Numbered from the stretch's first letter, positions 34,935-46,955 are shown. The stretch is 64,000 bases of DNA from Stramonita haemastoma (GCA_030674155.1 CM060317.1:90004037-90068036); one strand, 5' to 3'. The notes: a model not told the origin generated them from the sequence alone. Translations and numbers: made by a program.

Positions 34935-35342
34935 GGTGGCAGGATGGTTAAACGTTCGCCTGCCAACAAGTAAACCGTGAGGTTCTGGGTTCGTACCAGC
35001 CTCGCCCTTTCTTCCCAGTTTGACGAAAAAATCGAACTGAATGACAAAGTCATTCGATGAGACTATAAACCGAGGCCCCGTGTGCTACGCACGCAGAACA
35101 TCTCGGGCACACGTTAAAACCCCGTTCCGCCTTTCGGAAGAGCAGGCCATCGTGTGCCGGTAGGAGCGGAAGACAAAAAAAACCCAGCATGCCCACAGGT
35201 GTCGTGTTTAGACACCATCCCTGAGGAAAAAAATAATGGGTAGGCGCTGCACTTTTGGCGACGCGCTCTCCTCGTGGAGAGCAGCCCGAATTTCACACAG
35301 ATAAATTGCTGTGACATGAAGTGGTATAAAATAAAATAAAAT
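34935..35342 (+). mobile_element. mosaic SINE: tRNA head + A/B body + C tail
   Basis: Head GGCAGGATGGTTAAACG with box B GGTTCGTACC (34,988-34,997). Body TGAGACTATAAACCGAGG, CACGCAGAACATCTCGGGC, CCGTTCCGCCTTTCGG, GTGTCGTGTTTAGACACC as in families A and B. It then switches to the SINE-C tail (ATGGGTAGGCGCTGCAC, CTCTCCTCGTGGAGAGCAGC, CACAGATAAATTGCTGTGA). Ends in ATAAA repeats. Confidence 0.85.
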
Positions 35343-35540
35343 AAGCTACTACTGAAAATTCAGGTTTTTTTTTAAATGCATAGGCTGACATTACCAAGCA
35401 GTTTTCTCAAGTTCTGCGCATATGGCACAAAATAATTCAAATAAAGTTTATATCGACATTTAGAACTCTTTCACATGCCCACTTTCCATGAATCTGATGA
35501 TTAAGTGATTTTGCATCTCTCATAGGTTTAAAAGGTTTTA
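35343..35540. other. AT-rich spacer, no gene
   Basis: Short AT-rich stretch between two SINEs. Confidence 0.4.
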
Positions 35541-35884
35541 CGGGGGGGACGGGATAGCCTAGTGGTCAGAACATTGCGCTCGCAATTTGACGACCCGGGT
35601 TCGATTCCCGTTCGAGGAGATTTTTCTCCTGGAGTTAACATCAGTGCCGACTCCACTCTCCCCCAAAGTCTTTCGGATGAGATTATAAACCGAGGACCCG
35701 TGTGTGAACGCACGCAGAACATCTTGCGCACACGTTAAACCCTGTTCCGCTTTTCGTAAGAGTAGGCCATCGTGTGCCGGTTGGAACAGATTTTACAAAA
35801 CTGTATACACACAGGGACTGGATGTAAAAAAAGCACAAGAGCGCTTATTCCATTATCCTCGATATAAAAGAATAAAATAAAATA
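35541..35884 (+). mobile_element. SINE-A, full-length reference copy
   Basis: tRNA-like head with box A TAGCCTAGTGG (35,555-35,565) and box B GGTTCGATTCC (35,598-35,608), both near-consensus pol III promoters. Body GAGATTTTTCTCCTGGAG, GTCTTTCGGATGAGATTATA, CACGCAGAACATCTTGCGC, CCTGTTCCGCTTTTCG, GGCCATCGTGTGCCGG; tail ACTGGATGTAAAAAAAGCAC to GATATAAAAGAATAAAATA. Best preserved SINE in the window. Confidence 0.95.
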
Positions 35885-35969
35885 TATGCTATGGGTAACT
35901 TGATTTACAATGGTTAAGAGTGATTGGGAGTTCTAAAGGCTTTCGAGTATTTGAGCACTATTATATGTA

Positions 35970-36003
35970 AAGAAGGGGGGGGGGGGGGAGAGGAGAGAAG
36001 AGG

Positions 36004-36053
<50 letters not shown>
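35970..36053. repeat. G-run and (GA)n
   Basis: G-run 35,976-35,987 then GA 36,009-36,052. Confidence 0.95.
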
Positions 36054-36054
<1 letters not shown>

Positions 36055-36055
<1 letters not shown>

Positions 36056-36500
36056 AGAGTATGCATCCATGATCTTGTTTGCATATTCTTCCCAGTCATT
36101 CACCCATGGAATTCTAACAATGATCTTGGTCAAGTTTTATTTGTGGTCATTTTAGTCACTTTCCATCAACTTATGACAAGGTTTTCTAGTGGAATGAAAA
36201 GTATTCAATCATGGGAACAAACATTGAAAATAAACAATATTTAGAAGTCTCGTGTACAGAACAGATACAGTAGAAAGGGTGGACAAATCCAAGAAAACTG
36301 ACAGGAAATCATGCTGTGATTAGCATGGAGTGATGTGAAACCTGTCATTTTAGTCTTGCCAATTCAATCAGGTTTTTTGTGGGCCTTCAACCTCTTTTTC
36401 CCATTGCATAATTTTTCTGGTTTTGTCTTCATCTTTTTCGCCTTCTCAACACTTTATAGAAATCAATTTTTTAAAATTACATTAGGCCTTTAAATTTTTC
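36055..36500. other. AT-rich non-coding DNA
   Basis: No feature supported; downstream of the candidate poly(A) signal at 36,506 on the minus strand. Confidence 0.4.
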
Positions 36501-36505
36501 TCTAT

Positions 36506-36511
36506 TTTATT
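36506..36511 (-). terminator. possible poly(A) signal after the candidate terminal exon
   Basis: AATAAA in the minus sense, about 75 bp past the TGA of the candidate exon 36,585-36,670. The spacing suits a short 3' UTR. Confidence 0.3.
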
Positions 36512-36584
36512 TCCTTTTCAGATCTAATTGAACAAAAACATAACAAAAAAGGCTGTGTAATACATTTGCGCTGACAAATGGAAA

Positions 36585-36670
36585 TCAAAGACTGCTGGGA
36601 GAGATGCAGATGGAGCAGTCTATCAATGGGCTGGGAGTGCTAGGACCTGGGTAACGAGCATGTCCCTGAG
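36585..36670 (-). CDS. candidate terminal coding exon, unknown gene
   Basis: Preceded in minus sense by a long pyrimidine tract ending CTTTGCTTTCTGTAG. One frame reads QGHARYPGPSTPSPLIDCS then ICISPSSL and stops at TGA (36,585-36,587). AATAAA follows at 36,506-36,511, about 75 bp downstream. Its two leading bases complete the codon left by the 45,283-45,514 exon. A second frame also stays open to a TGA at 36,623-36,625. Could be the 3' end of the gene suggested at 45-53 kb. No family recognised. Confidence 0.35.
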
Positions 36671-36784
36671 CTACAGAAAGCAAAGGACAAGGAAATCAGG
36701 GAACAGGACAATAACATACCTGCAATTACATAAACCTACATATTACAAAGGCAAACATTTATCATACCCCATTTTGTAGAATAA

Positions 36785-37072
36785 ATGGTAAAAGTAAAAG
36801 TGTTCCATAGCCTATGTGGTCGTTGGGGAAGAAAATATCAGAGACCTCAGCTTCTCTATGGGCCAGCATATTGAGGGCGGTGCCCATCTCCTCTCCCTCG
36901 TTGCAATAACTTTTCTGTCCCAAAAGAGGGCAGGTACCCATTTACAGCTGGTTGACTATTGAAGCCAAGATGCGCAGTGACTCATCTGCTTGGTAACCAT
37001 GCTCGATGCTGCTTAACATTAGGCTAGTTCGGGTAAAGTGAGTGTTCTGACCACTGAGCTATACCCTATATG
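36785..37072 (-). mobile_element. SINE-5S family, degenerate
   Basis: Minus sense retains GGTATAGCTCAGTGGTCAGAAC (box A), TTAAGCAGCATCGAGCATGG, GGTACCTGCCCTCTTTTGGG, CCATAGAGAAGCTGAGG. The TTGGATGGGTGACCG core is partly lost. Confidence 0.82.
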
Positions 37073-37074
37073 CT

Positions 37075-37426
37075 GATTTTTTTCACATGTCAAAATACAG
37101 CAATTTCTTCTTAATGTGACATTCCAATACTTCCTACACCTCCAGCCTTTGAAAAAGCAATGGCGAGTTTTTAAGTCAATGTTTGGTTACATAAGCAAAG
37201 CCAGCTGTTTCTTTAAATTACAGACATACAGCATTTAACTTCATGTTATTTGGGTAACTGCTTTTCTCCAATTAGCTCCACCCCCAAAATAAAAAAAAAA
37301 ACAGCACACACACAGGTGTGCAATTTTTGGGTAGACTGCACAGTTAGCACACACTGGTGATGAAAAATACCTGAAGTAGACCATTCCTAAATAACCCTGC
37401 CCCACACAAATCCTTACACTTACACA

Positions 37427-37476
<50 letters not shown>

Positions 37477-37870
37477 CAGGAGCAGACCCTCTACCCGTTT
37501 TTTAAAAACACCCCATTTCTGTAATGCATTATCACAGTTTCCCGCACCTTCCCCAATGATTATTCATGCATTCTATACCCAGCGCCTCCTCCTTGTGTTT
37601 TCAGATAAATTCTGTTTTAATTTAAGGTACATTTTGTTTTCTAAAAGGCTCCCCACCCCCACCCCCTGAAGCTAATCAGAAGTTGGCCTGTCCCCTTCCC
37701 CATCTTTCCGTCTTTACACCTCTTTCCCAACACATAATACCAGAATAAAATTGTAACATCCCTCCCCCTTCCTAGCATCCTTTTTCGAAATATTCTCGCG
37801 CCCCTCTTACCAACCTCGGAAGAAAAAAAGTGTAGCCATTGTGACAGCATATACCATTATCCACCTGCCT
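37075..37870. other. non-coding DNA with a (CA)n at 37,421-37,475
   Basis: CA repeat of about 25 units; C-rich stretch at 37,650-37,700. No gene. Confidence 0.5.
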
Positions 37871-37871
37871 T

Positions 37872-37988
37872 TTGTGTCCACATGTGGGGCCAGGGTTAGT
37901 GTTGAGGTTATGTTGGTTAGTGTTAAACGTTAACAGGGGGTTGTCTGTCAGATGGTCTGTCTGAATGTTAGAATTCATGTGGACACAA
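37872..37988. repeat. 13-bp inverted repeat with 91-bp spacer
   Basis: TTGTGTCCACATG at 37,872-37,884 and its exact reverse complement at 37,976-37,988. The spacer has GGTTAGTGTT repeats. In minus sense the frame reads HNLNTNPGPTCGH, which loosely recalls the NPGP motif at the start of some LINE ORFs. Could be the foldback end of an old element. Confidence 0.6.
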
Positions 37989-38009
37989 TAGCACGTGGAC
38001 AACTGGTAT

Positions 38010-38165
38010 GTAGCTAAAGACGCAATGTTACGCACATACCAGTAGACCATGCGTGCCGGTGAGAACAGTTAACCACGTGTTTTTCAGGGACTGGATGTAA
38101 AAAAAAAAAAGCATACGAGCCCTGACTTGATTATCCTTGAAATACAAGTATAGATGATAAACATA
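38010..38165 (+). mobile_element. SINE-A, degenerate 3' half
   Basis: GACCATGCGTGCCGGTGAGAA, GGGACTGGATGTAAAAAAA, ATTATCCTTGAAATACAAG. Confidence 0.6.
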
Positions 38166-38169
38166 AAAG

Positions 38170-39205
38170 TGGTCTGTGGCAATGGCAGGAAGCTTTAAAT
38201 GGATCACCAGTTCCATCAAAAGCCAATGCTACACATTGGTGTTCACAAATTTCCAGTTTAGTTGTCAAAATACTTCAGGCCTCAGGCAATTTTGAATCCT
38301 TTAAACTATTGAGCCATCCAAAACTTTTATTGGAAAAAGACTTCCAGCGAGCCTTTTGTGTCCCCACCCCTCTAAGTAGTATCTGAATCCATACAAGACA
38401 CCCCTTCCCTCCACCCTCTCCTTCCAACCTTATGTCTCCTCCCACAACTACCCCTTACCACACCACACACACAACACGCACGCCGCACGCACGCACGCAC
38501 GCACGCACGCACGACGCACGCACACACTCTCTCTACTGTACAACACTAGTTTTGTGACAAATTCTATAAAAAAAAGCCAACAACTACCATAAAATCTGAC
38601 TGATGTACTTGATTCCACACAGGGATGGTATACTCCTGGCAAATCATACACAGATGTGCTCAAATACTGGAAAACCTGTCGCAATTCTACCCACCAAAAA
38701 ATTTCTGAAGTGCCCCAATACACTGTGGTGGCAAAAGCACAGATTTCACAACAGCAATGAATAATCCTAATGACTAGGATATTTTCCTTTTTTTGTCAGA
38801 ATTTTTATTAAGTCGGTCAACTTCAGCCAAAACCAAAGCCCGTTTAATTGCCTATTTTCCAATTCCCCCCCCCCCTTTTTTTTTTAGGTATCTATACTTC
38901 ACTTCCAACGACCATTTAGGTTATGGAACACATTTACCTATTTTCTAATGACTGAAAAAATTATCGTTTAAAAAAAAGAAAAAGCATTGCCATTTATAGC
39001 ACATAAGCCTAAGCATGAGCATAAATAGACATTAACAGAAATATTTTTATTGGCTTTTGAAAATAAGAAAATGTATCAGAAAATGTATTAATTTGTCTAA
39101 TTTTGCCATCTTTCTTCAGGGGGTACTTTGTACACTTTCCTTAGAAAAATCTTTAAGCCTATTTCCAATAGACATTGATTTGCTCTCTTTTGCCACCTTA
39201 CCACA
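38170..39205. other. non-coding DNA with (CGCA)n at 38,478-38,525
   Basis: A CGCA-rich, CpG-dense alternating stretch (Z-DNA prone) inside otherwise AT-rich DNA. No gene seen. Confidence 0.5.
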
Positions 39206-39207
39206 CT

Positions 39208-39233
39208 TGGGGGTGGGGGGGGGGGGGGGGGGG
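39208..39233. repeat. G homopolymer
   Basis: About 24 G after GGGGGTGGG. Confidence 0.9.
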
Positions 39234-39469
39234 TTAAGGTCTTTTTTTCGAGTATCTGAGAAAGTTCTTGAAAAGTCTATTCTTCAAAAAGCAGCATCTT
39301 TTTTTTTTTTTTTACTACAGAGGTCTCGTGTGAACCGTATCAATAAAAAAAAAAAGTACGAGGCTAAAGACATATAATTGGCATCATATAAATCAACATC
39401 TTATTCCTAGAGTTTATATTGATTTTTGTATTTTTGTATTGCAGATCAATCTTTTCTTTACTATGATTA

Positions 39470-42290
39470 TGAGATGATATGACACGATGATGTAATATAT
39501 ATATGAATGTTAATGATATATAAAAAATTTGATAATATAGATTATGATATATGATCTATGATATGATCTGATATATATAGATATATGATATTGTATGATC
39601 TGATATGTGATATGATATATGGTGTGACTATGTACGACATGATATACGTACATATTGATATGAATACATTATATGATATATGTGTAGAATATATGAACGA
39701 TGTGATGTGATATGATGATACGAATGATCGCGATGATGACATGATAAACTAGATATGATGGTACTAATGATGCGAGATGACGATAGATGATACAATGATA
39801 CACCGATGATATGAATGCTATGATACGAGATGATGATACGGTATGATACGAGATTACCAAAAAGAGATGATACGACTGATACGAGATGATAATGCTACGA
39901 TGAGAGTGATGATACGGGGATGATACGATGATACGATGTAGGAATACAAATGATACGATGATACAAGAGACGATGATACAATGGTACGGGCGATGATGAA
40001 AGATACGATGGTACGATGATGATAGATGATACATGATACAGATGATGATACAATGATACGATGATAGATGATACGATGATACACAGTGATGATGATGATG
40101 ATAGGATGATGATACAATGATACAGATAGATACATGATACGAGATCCGAGATGCATGATACGATACGGACAATGATACGATGATAACGATGATGATACAA
40201 TGATACGACGATGATACGATAGGAACAATGATACGAAGATAATGGTACATTGTAATACAATGATACGAGAGATGATACAATGATACCCAAAGATACGAGA
40301 TAATGATACAAATGATACATGATGATACGATGATACGGGAGATGATACAATGATACGGGACGATGATACAATGATACGGACGATGATACAATGATACGGG
40401 AGATGATACAATGATACGAATGATACGAGGAGATGATACAATGATACGAGATGATGATACAATGATACGGAGATGATACAATGATACGAGATGATACAAT
40501 GATACGGGCGGGATAATGATACGGACGATGATACAATGATACGACGATGATACAATGATACCACATGATACGATGATGATTACAATGATACAAGATAGAG
40601 GTATGTGATCAATCTGATACGAGTAGTTGATACGAGATGATGATACATGATAGAGGTGATGATATACAATGATACAAATGATGATAGATGATACAAGATG
40701 ACTGATACAATGATACAAGATGAGATGACAATGATCAAGATGATGATACGAATGATTACGATGATACGAATAATACACGATGATACATATGATACGATGA
40801 TGATACGATGAAACAGATGATGATACGATGATAAAGATGATGATACAGATTACAAGATTGATGATACAGATGATACAGATGATGTAATGATACAGATGAG
40901 GATACAAGATGATGATAACGATAACAAGATGATATATACAAGATGATGATACAATGATACAAGATGATGATACAATGATACAAGATGATGATACGATGAT
41001 ACGAGATGATGATACAATGATACAGATGATGATACAATGATACGAGATGAACATGATACGATGATGATACGAGATGATGATACGATGATACAGATGATGA
41101 TACATGATACAAGATTGATGATACAGATACGATGATACAATGATACAGATGATGATACAATGATACGAGAGATACGATGATACGATGATACGAGATGATG
41201 ATACGGAATGATGATGATGATACGGGATGATGATAATGATACGAGATGATGATACGATGATACGGATGATGATGACGATGATGACGATGATACGATTGAT
41301 ACGAGATGATGATACGACATGATACGAGATGATGATACGATGATACAGACGATGATACGAGAGATACGATGATACAATGATATGATGAATACGAGATTAG
41401 ATACGGATGAGGATAGTGAATGAGATATCGAAGATGATAATGATACGAGATGATGAACGAGCTGAGATATATGATCAAGTGATGATACGAGATAGATATA
41501 GGATGATGATACGATGATGAGATAGAAAGATGAAAGATACGAAAGAGATGATGATACGGGATAATACGTATGATAATGATATAGATATGATAGATGATAG
41601 ATATGATAAAAGATGATAAGATATGATAGGTATATGATTACAAATGATAAATGAATGAATTAGATAAAGGTGAAATGATAATAAGTTTGATAAATGAGAT
41701 AAATGATATGATAGAATGATACGGTAAATGTATGTAAATGATATGATAAATGATATTGATAAATGATAAATGCTATTTAAATGATATGATAATGAAATAG
41801 ATAAGTGATAATGGATAAATGATATGATAATGATGATAAAAATATGATAAATGATATGATAAATGATATGAATATAATGATATGTGATAATACGATATGA
41901 ATATGATCAATGATATGAAATATGATAAATGTATATAAAAGATATGATGATGATAAATGATGTATATGATAAAGATATGATGAATGATATGATAAATGAT
42001 ATGATAAATGATATGATAAATGATATGAAATGATTGATAGTCTAAATGATATGATAATGATATGATAAATCATGATAATACTGATAAGAATGATAAATGA
42101 TATGATAAATGATATGATAAATGATAAATATGATAAATGATATGATATAAGATTAATGATATGATAATGATATAAATGATAATGATGATAAATGGTATGA
42201 GATTAGATTGAGGTGATATGAGATATGATAATAGAGATATATATGATATGATATATTATATATGATGTGATTATGATATATATATACGAA
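39470..42290. repeat. 2.8-kb satellite of GATGATACAATGATACGA-type units
   Basis: Core (about 39,900-41,350) of 18-21-bp units GATGATACAATGATACGA with frequent single-base slippage. On the right (41,560-42,250) it grades into a 12-bp unit GATATGATAAAT; on the left it grades into TGATATGAT units. Minus-strand frames of up to about 480 codons (YHCIIVSS-type) arise from the repeat and are not genes. Confidence 0.95.
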
Positions 42291-42294
42291 CTAT

Positions 42295-43680
42295 CTGAAC
42301 ACAAAGTTTTTCGTTCGTCCGGATGTTATTTTTTCCAAAACAGGATGCCTTCCAAATAGTGAACATCTAATACTGTTTTTGTGATTAAACTTGCAAGAGA
42401 TAATATTAGCATTGATTTATATAAAATGACTTGTACAATATGAAGTTCCATCAGTACCCCCCAAAAGTCTGCAACACAGTTTCTATGAACTCTACAGAGA
42501 TTTCATGGGTTCAAAATTTAAAATACTAATATCTACCAGTTTTCTGAGATCATTATGTTTTTAATGAGTTTACTAGAGAGAATATAATGTATGAAGTACT
42601 CTTTTGCTGCTTGTAATTGTTTTTTTTTTCAAATCAGAATTTTTTGTAATACTCTGTGTACAGTTATGTTACACATCAATAGTGCAACAGTTTTGTGTTT
42701 TTTTTTTAATCTGTGCACACCCCAGTGAAAGTAGACAAAATATGCGCAAGTTGGGGAAAATTCTGTCATAGAAGAAATCTGAGCTTGAATACAAGCATTT
42801 GTTTAGAGCTAGTTACACTTAACAGTTTACACAAAAATGTTGAAAAAAAACTTTTAAAATCCCTAAAAGAGCTCAATCACGGAGTGTCATATAGGAAAAG
42901 TTCTAAATCTCAATACACCATTTTCATTCATTTTCTACATCACAGGTATGAGACTACCAAACCAAGTAATAGAACATGACTTTTCAATGGCAACAGTCAC
43001 AGTGAGTTTGCATAAAAGAAATGGTAGCAAGTTTTCTAAAGCTTCTTTACACGAGGTTTCGCCAACTTGCCAACAAATAAAGTGTGGCATCCTATCAAAA
43101 AATCACTGTATCCTTTCTCGACTTGCACAACAGCTTTTTCACTTCTACACTTGACCAGAACTACACAAACCCAACACACAGTGTTGCAGTGAATTAAAAA
43201 AAACAAAACTTTACACCACATGAATCAACCAGTCTTGTATCTGAGAAATCCTAGATTCAACAATGTTGTCTTTTTCACTCAATTATGCAAAACTTATTCT
43301 GTATCCCCCTAGCCTCATAAACCGATGGTAAATTCGAAGCCGAAAACAAATACTTTTGAAAATAATGGCATACATTTCTGCTGAAATGTTGGATTACAAC
43401 AACAAAAGCTGTGTGGGGGTAGAAATCTAGAAAGGAGTATGTTATGTAGAGTGTGATGCACGCAGTTCCATGTCCATATGAAGTGTTGAATCGACACCTT
43501 GATCAGACCAATTAGTTTGAAAAATCCCATTTGACTATAAAAAAAAAACAACCCTAAGCCACGGTAAAAGAATAACATTGAAGTACGAACACACCTAACG
43601 CCAGCTGGTGTACTAGTCTGAGCCGTCCAGCACCGAGTCAGGGGGCACTAAGCTGAAAGTAGTAACAGAGGAGAAGGAAA
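42295..43680. other. AT-rich unique DNA, no supported gene
   Basis: Plus-strand frames (such as 42,948-43,154, after an acceptor-like CTACATCACAG) are short and lack coding character. No repeat family matches. Confidence 0.4.
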
Positions 43681-43689
43681 ACTGAAAAA

Positions 43690-44261
43690 GAAAATGAGGC
43701 AGGGGGGGGGAGGGGAGAGGAGAGAGAGGGGGGGGGGGGGGAGAGGGGGGGGGAGAGAGAGGGGGGGGGAGAGAGAAGAGAGGGAGGAGAGACAGACAGA
43801 ACAGACACAGAGACACAGAACAGAGACAGGAGACATAGACTGACAAAAAAAGAGAGAGAGACGGAGACAGAGACACAGGAGAGAGACAGAGACACAGAGG
43901 AGACACACACAGAGACAGAGAGAGACAGAGAGAGAGAGGGAGAGACAAGATAGACAGACAGATAGACACAGACAGACACAGAGACACAGACAGAGAGACA
44001 GACAAACAAGAGAGAGAGACAGAGACACAGAGAGAGACAGAGACACAGACAGAGAGAGACACAGCAGGGGACAAACAGAGAGACAGAGGTAAGAGAAAGA
44101 GACAGAGGGGAGAGAGGAGAGAGATACAGAGAAGATACAAAAGCAAGGGAGAGAGATGGAAAGAGGGAGAGAGGGGAAAGAGAACGAGCGAAGGAAGAGA
44201 GACAGAGAGGACAGGAGAGACAAGAGAGGACAAAACAGACAGAACAGAGGACAGAAGACAG

Positions 44262-44292
<31 letters not shown>

Positions 44293-44378
44293 CACACACA
44301 CACAACACCACACACACACACAACACAGAGACAGAGACAGAGAGAGGACAGAGAGAGAGAGACACACACACTCAGGAC

Positions 44379-44409
<31 letters not shown>

Positions 44410-44518
44410 GACAGAGAGACAGACAAAGAGATAGACAGAGACAGAGACAGAGAGAGACAGAGAGAGAGACAGAGAGAGAGATAGACAGAGAGAGAGATAG
44501 ACAGAGAGAGAGATAGAC

Positions 44519-44601
<83 letters not shown>

Positions 44602-44642
44602 GAAGAGAGAGAGAGAGAGAGAGAAGAGAAGAGAGAGAGAGA
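43690..44642. repeat. 950-bp purine-rich GA/GACA/GGGA array
   Basis: G-runs, GA, GACA and ACAGAG units with a (CA)n insert at 44,260-44,325. Ends in (GACA)n (44,521-44,563) then (GA)n. Long Ser/Leu-Cys frames are artefacts. Confidence 0.95.
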
Positions 44643-44670
44643 TTTTCTCAACGAATTAAGACTGATCTAA

Positions 44671-44694
44671 AAAAAAAAAAAAAAAAAAAAAAAA
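44671..44694. repeat. A24 homopolymer
   Basis: Just right of the GA array; possibly the tail of a retroposon. Confidence 0.8.
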
Positions 44695-45027
44695 GATGGA
44701 TTTCCAGTGAAGAAGGGACAACTCATTTCTGTAGTCGACATCACTGGTAATTCAATATTGTCATCTAAAAAATTACTCATTTGAACACAACGTTTTGAAG
44801 CAAAGTAAATTTATAGCTCCTTTCTAATAAACAATCATCAACTTCAGCTGAAGTGTAAGTCATTTGATTTCATTGCCTTTAGAAATGAAAATTTATAACC
44901 ATTCTCTTCATACACTGTCAAATTTCTATTGGTTTTAAAACAAGTTGCCCTTATAACCGATTTTCAAACAAATCTCTCCTTTTAACACAGTCACAAAAAT
45001 TATCTCCACACTCAACATAGCGGTGTT

Positions 45028-45115
45028 GTGCGTTCCTCAGTTTAACACTCTGGAGGACAACCAGAATGTGCACTCTTGACTCGCTCATCCCACCTGGGAA
45101 TCACTGTGAGATTGA
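45028..45115 (+). repeat. 85-bp repeat F, copy 2
   Basis: GTGCGTTCCTCAGTTTAACACTC through CTCATCCCACCTGGGAATCACTG, as at 14,776. A short SINE-B-like tail in the opposite sense (45,160-45,200) follows. Confidence 0.65.
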
Positions 45116-45282
45116 AATTGCATACTGGATGAGAAGTTTGCTGTACGACAGTTTTCAAGGACCTCGCCATATAGGCAGCCATACTCCGACTTCAGAGGAA
45201 CTCAACATATCGATTGTTTTGTCTATAGACTGCATAAATTACTTTTTTTTAAAAGTCGAGTAGAGAACTACAATTTTCTCAC

Positions 45283-45514
45283 CTGTATGTTCAGAAGCAG
45301 TCTTGCCCTCCCCCTCCCTCCCCGCCCTGCAGGCAGTTGTAGCATCAGTGGCAGCAACAAACTTGACAGATTCTTCAAAACAGCACCATGTCTGTTCCAC
45401 TGAAATGCAGTCCTGGGAAGATTCTCCACTGGCGCCGGTTCTTTTCTCTGGATGAACATGGAACAGTGCCTGGCGATAGTCGACTTCGGTGGCACTCTCC
45501 GGTTCACAAGGTAC
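45283..45514 (-). CDS. candidate internal coding exon, unknown gene
   Basis: A 232-bp minus-strand segment between an acceptor (CTGTTTTACAG) and a donor (ATACAG before GTGAGA). Two frames are open throughout. One starts VPCEPESATEVDYRQALFH, includes VEQTWCCFEESVKFVAATD, and has the purine-rich first codon positions usual for coding DNA. The other starts YLVNRRVPPKSTIARHC. The first frame ends in phase 1, matching the open frame of 36,585-36,670. The second frame links in phase to a possible 19-bp exon at 45,862-45,880 and the exon at 49,687-49,753. Product not recognised. Confidence 0.45.
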
Positions 45515-45889
45515 CTGTAAAACAGATGTGCATCACAGGTTGAATGATGGGGAAATAAGCAACAAAAAAAGGAGGGAAAAGTGCGTAGAAAAAGAGATTG
45601 AAATAAGCAGAATTAAGACTACATCAAAGAGGTCATTAAGAAGAGAAGTAGAATTCAGAAGAGCAGTTAAAAAAATAATTAAATGAGTAGGAATAGAGTA
45701 AAAGTCTGAAGTAAACCTCTTGAAGTTTAAAGAGCAGAGAAAAAAGCTACTATGGGTAGAAACAATGGACAGTGACTCACAAAGACAAACACATGGGACT
45801 GAAAAAATATTCTGTGAGAAAAATAAGACAGACAGATGGACGCGAAACTAAACTGCCTTACCTTTCTTCAGAAAGTATAACTGTGGATA

Positions 45890-46078
45890 ATCAGGTCAGG
45901 TCAGGTCACAGGCACTTGCTAGGCAGGTCCTGATGCTGCTTCACTTGTCCGGTCATAGGCACTTGATAAAGCAGGTCCTGATGGCTGCTCTCACTTGTCA
46001 GGTCACAGGCACTTGATAAGGCAGGGCCTGATGGCTGCTCTCACTTGTCAGGTCACAGGCACGTATGATCCACATGAC
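45890..46078 (+). repeat. 50-bp tandem repeat containing AGGTCA
   Basis: Three to four copies of a unit running CAGGTCACAGGCACTTGATA, AGGCAGG.CCTGATGGCTGC, TCTCACTTGT; preceded by CAGGTCAGGTCAGGTCA. Confidence 0.88.
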
Positions 46079-46109
46079 TTTAACCACCCGGTTAGGACCA
46101 TGTATCAAA

Positions 46110-46480
46110 GGATTAGGAAGAGGACGGATCTATACCAAGGAAATTATCTAAGAATGGAGTGACAAGAGTTACAGCCCGTAATGACCACTGTTATGTGCAA
46201 ATGGAGTGACAGTCGTATCCCCGAATCACTGCTGCAAACGATCCAGAAATAGTGACAAAAGTCAGTCTCTGATGGCCAGTGAAATGATGTAGGAATGCAG
46301 TTACAGCCCTCGACACTACTGAAACAATGTAAGAATAGAGTGACAAGTACAACACTCTCATGACCCCTCAAGACCAATGATTTAAGGAGTGAATGACAAC
46401 AGTCACAGGCTCAGATGATTAATGATTTAAGCATGGAGTCCAGCCCTCCTGACCGCTGTATCAAACCTGTGTAGATGGAG
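46110..46480. repeat. degenerate ~50-bp tandem repeat
   Basis: Recurring AATGGAGTGACAACAGTTACAG, CCC..ATGACCACTG, AATGATTTAAG with variable spacing. An old, decayed array. Confidence 0.6.
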
Positions 46481-46484
46481 ACAC

Positions 46485-46955
46485 CAAGATCACTGGTACC
46501 AGGATTGCTCTCCTCTTAACTCCCCTTCCCCCTTTTTGGTTCTAGTTTTAGTCTTATTTTGGTTTAGCTAATTTTCATTTCATTCTCTTTATTTTATTCT
46601 ATGTTTTGGTTTTATTTTGTTACATTTTAGTTTTATTTCATTTCTAAATCTGTTCTCTCCTAACTTTTGGGGGGGAGGTGGAGTTGTTTGCTTTTCATTA
46701 GTTTTTTTCTTTTTTACTTTAAAATTCTATCCATTTTATTTTTTTAACTTGTTTTAGTGAGGAGCCTTGATGCAACCAGAAGCTTGGTGTCCAGTGATCA
46801 TTTGAAGACAACTGACCAGGCAGCCATGCAGAACAGACACAGACCCTCAGGAGAAAACTGGCTACAGCACAAGAAATTTTAATACTGAGACCGGTGTCTT
46901 GTGAGCATGGTAGACGCTGCGCAGGTTCTCTTGAACACGCCTGTAAACTTTGTAT
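46485..46955. other. T-rich then mixed non-coding DNA
   Basis: A pyrimidine-rich 250 bp ends at AACTTGTTTTAG (46,757); the following segment is open briefly on the plus strand (SLDATRSLVSSDHLKTTDQ) to a TAA. Not enough to call an exon. Confidence 0.35.

Noticed and set aside
35541..35615. Functional tRNA gene
   Set aside because: Boxes A and B are good, but the cloverleaf stems do not pair and the segment continues into a SINE body.
36000..36244. 106-codon plus-strand frame through the GA repeat at 36 kb
   Set aside because: Half of it is the microsatellite; the remainder has no features.
39669..41105. A 478-codon minus-strand open frame rich in YHCIIVSS
   Set aside because: Entirely inside the GATGATAC satellite; other frames over the same span are also open and there is no domain.
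42948..43154. 68-codon plus-strand frame after CTACATCACAG
   Set aside because: AT-rich, no coding character, no suitable donor.
43613..44651. Long Cys/Ser/Leu-rich frames on the minus strand
   Set aside because: Products of GA/GACA/CA repeats; several frames open at once.
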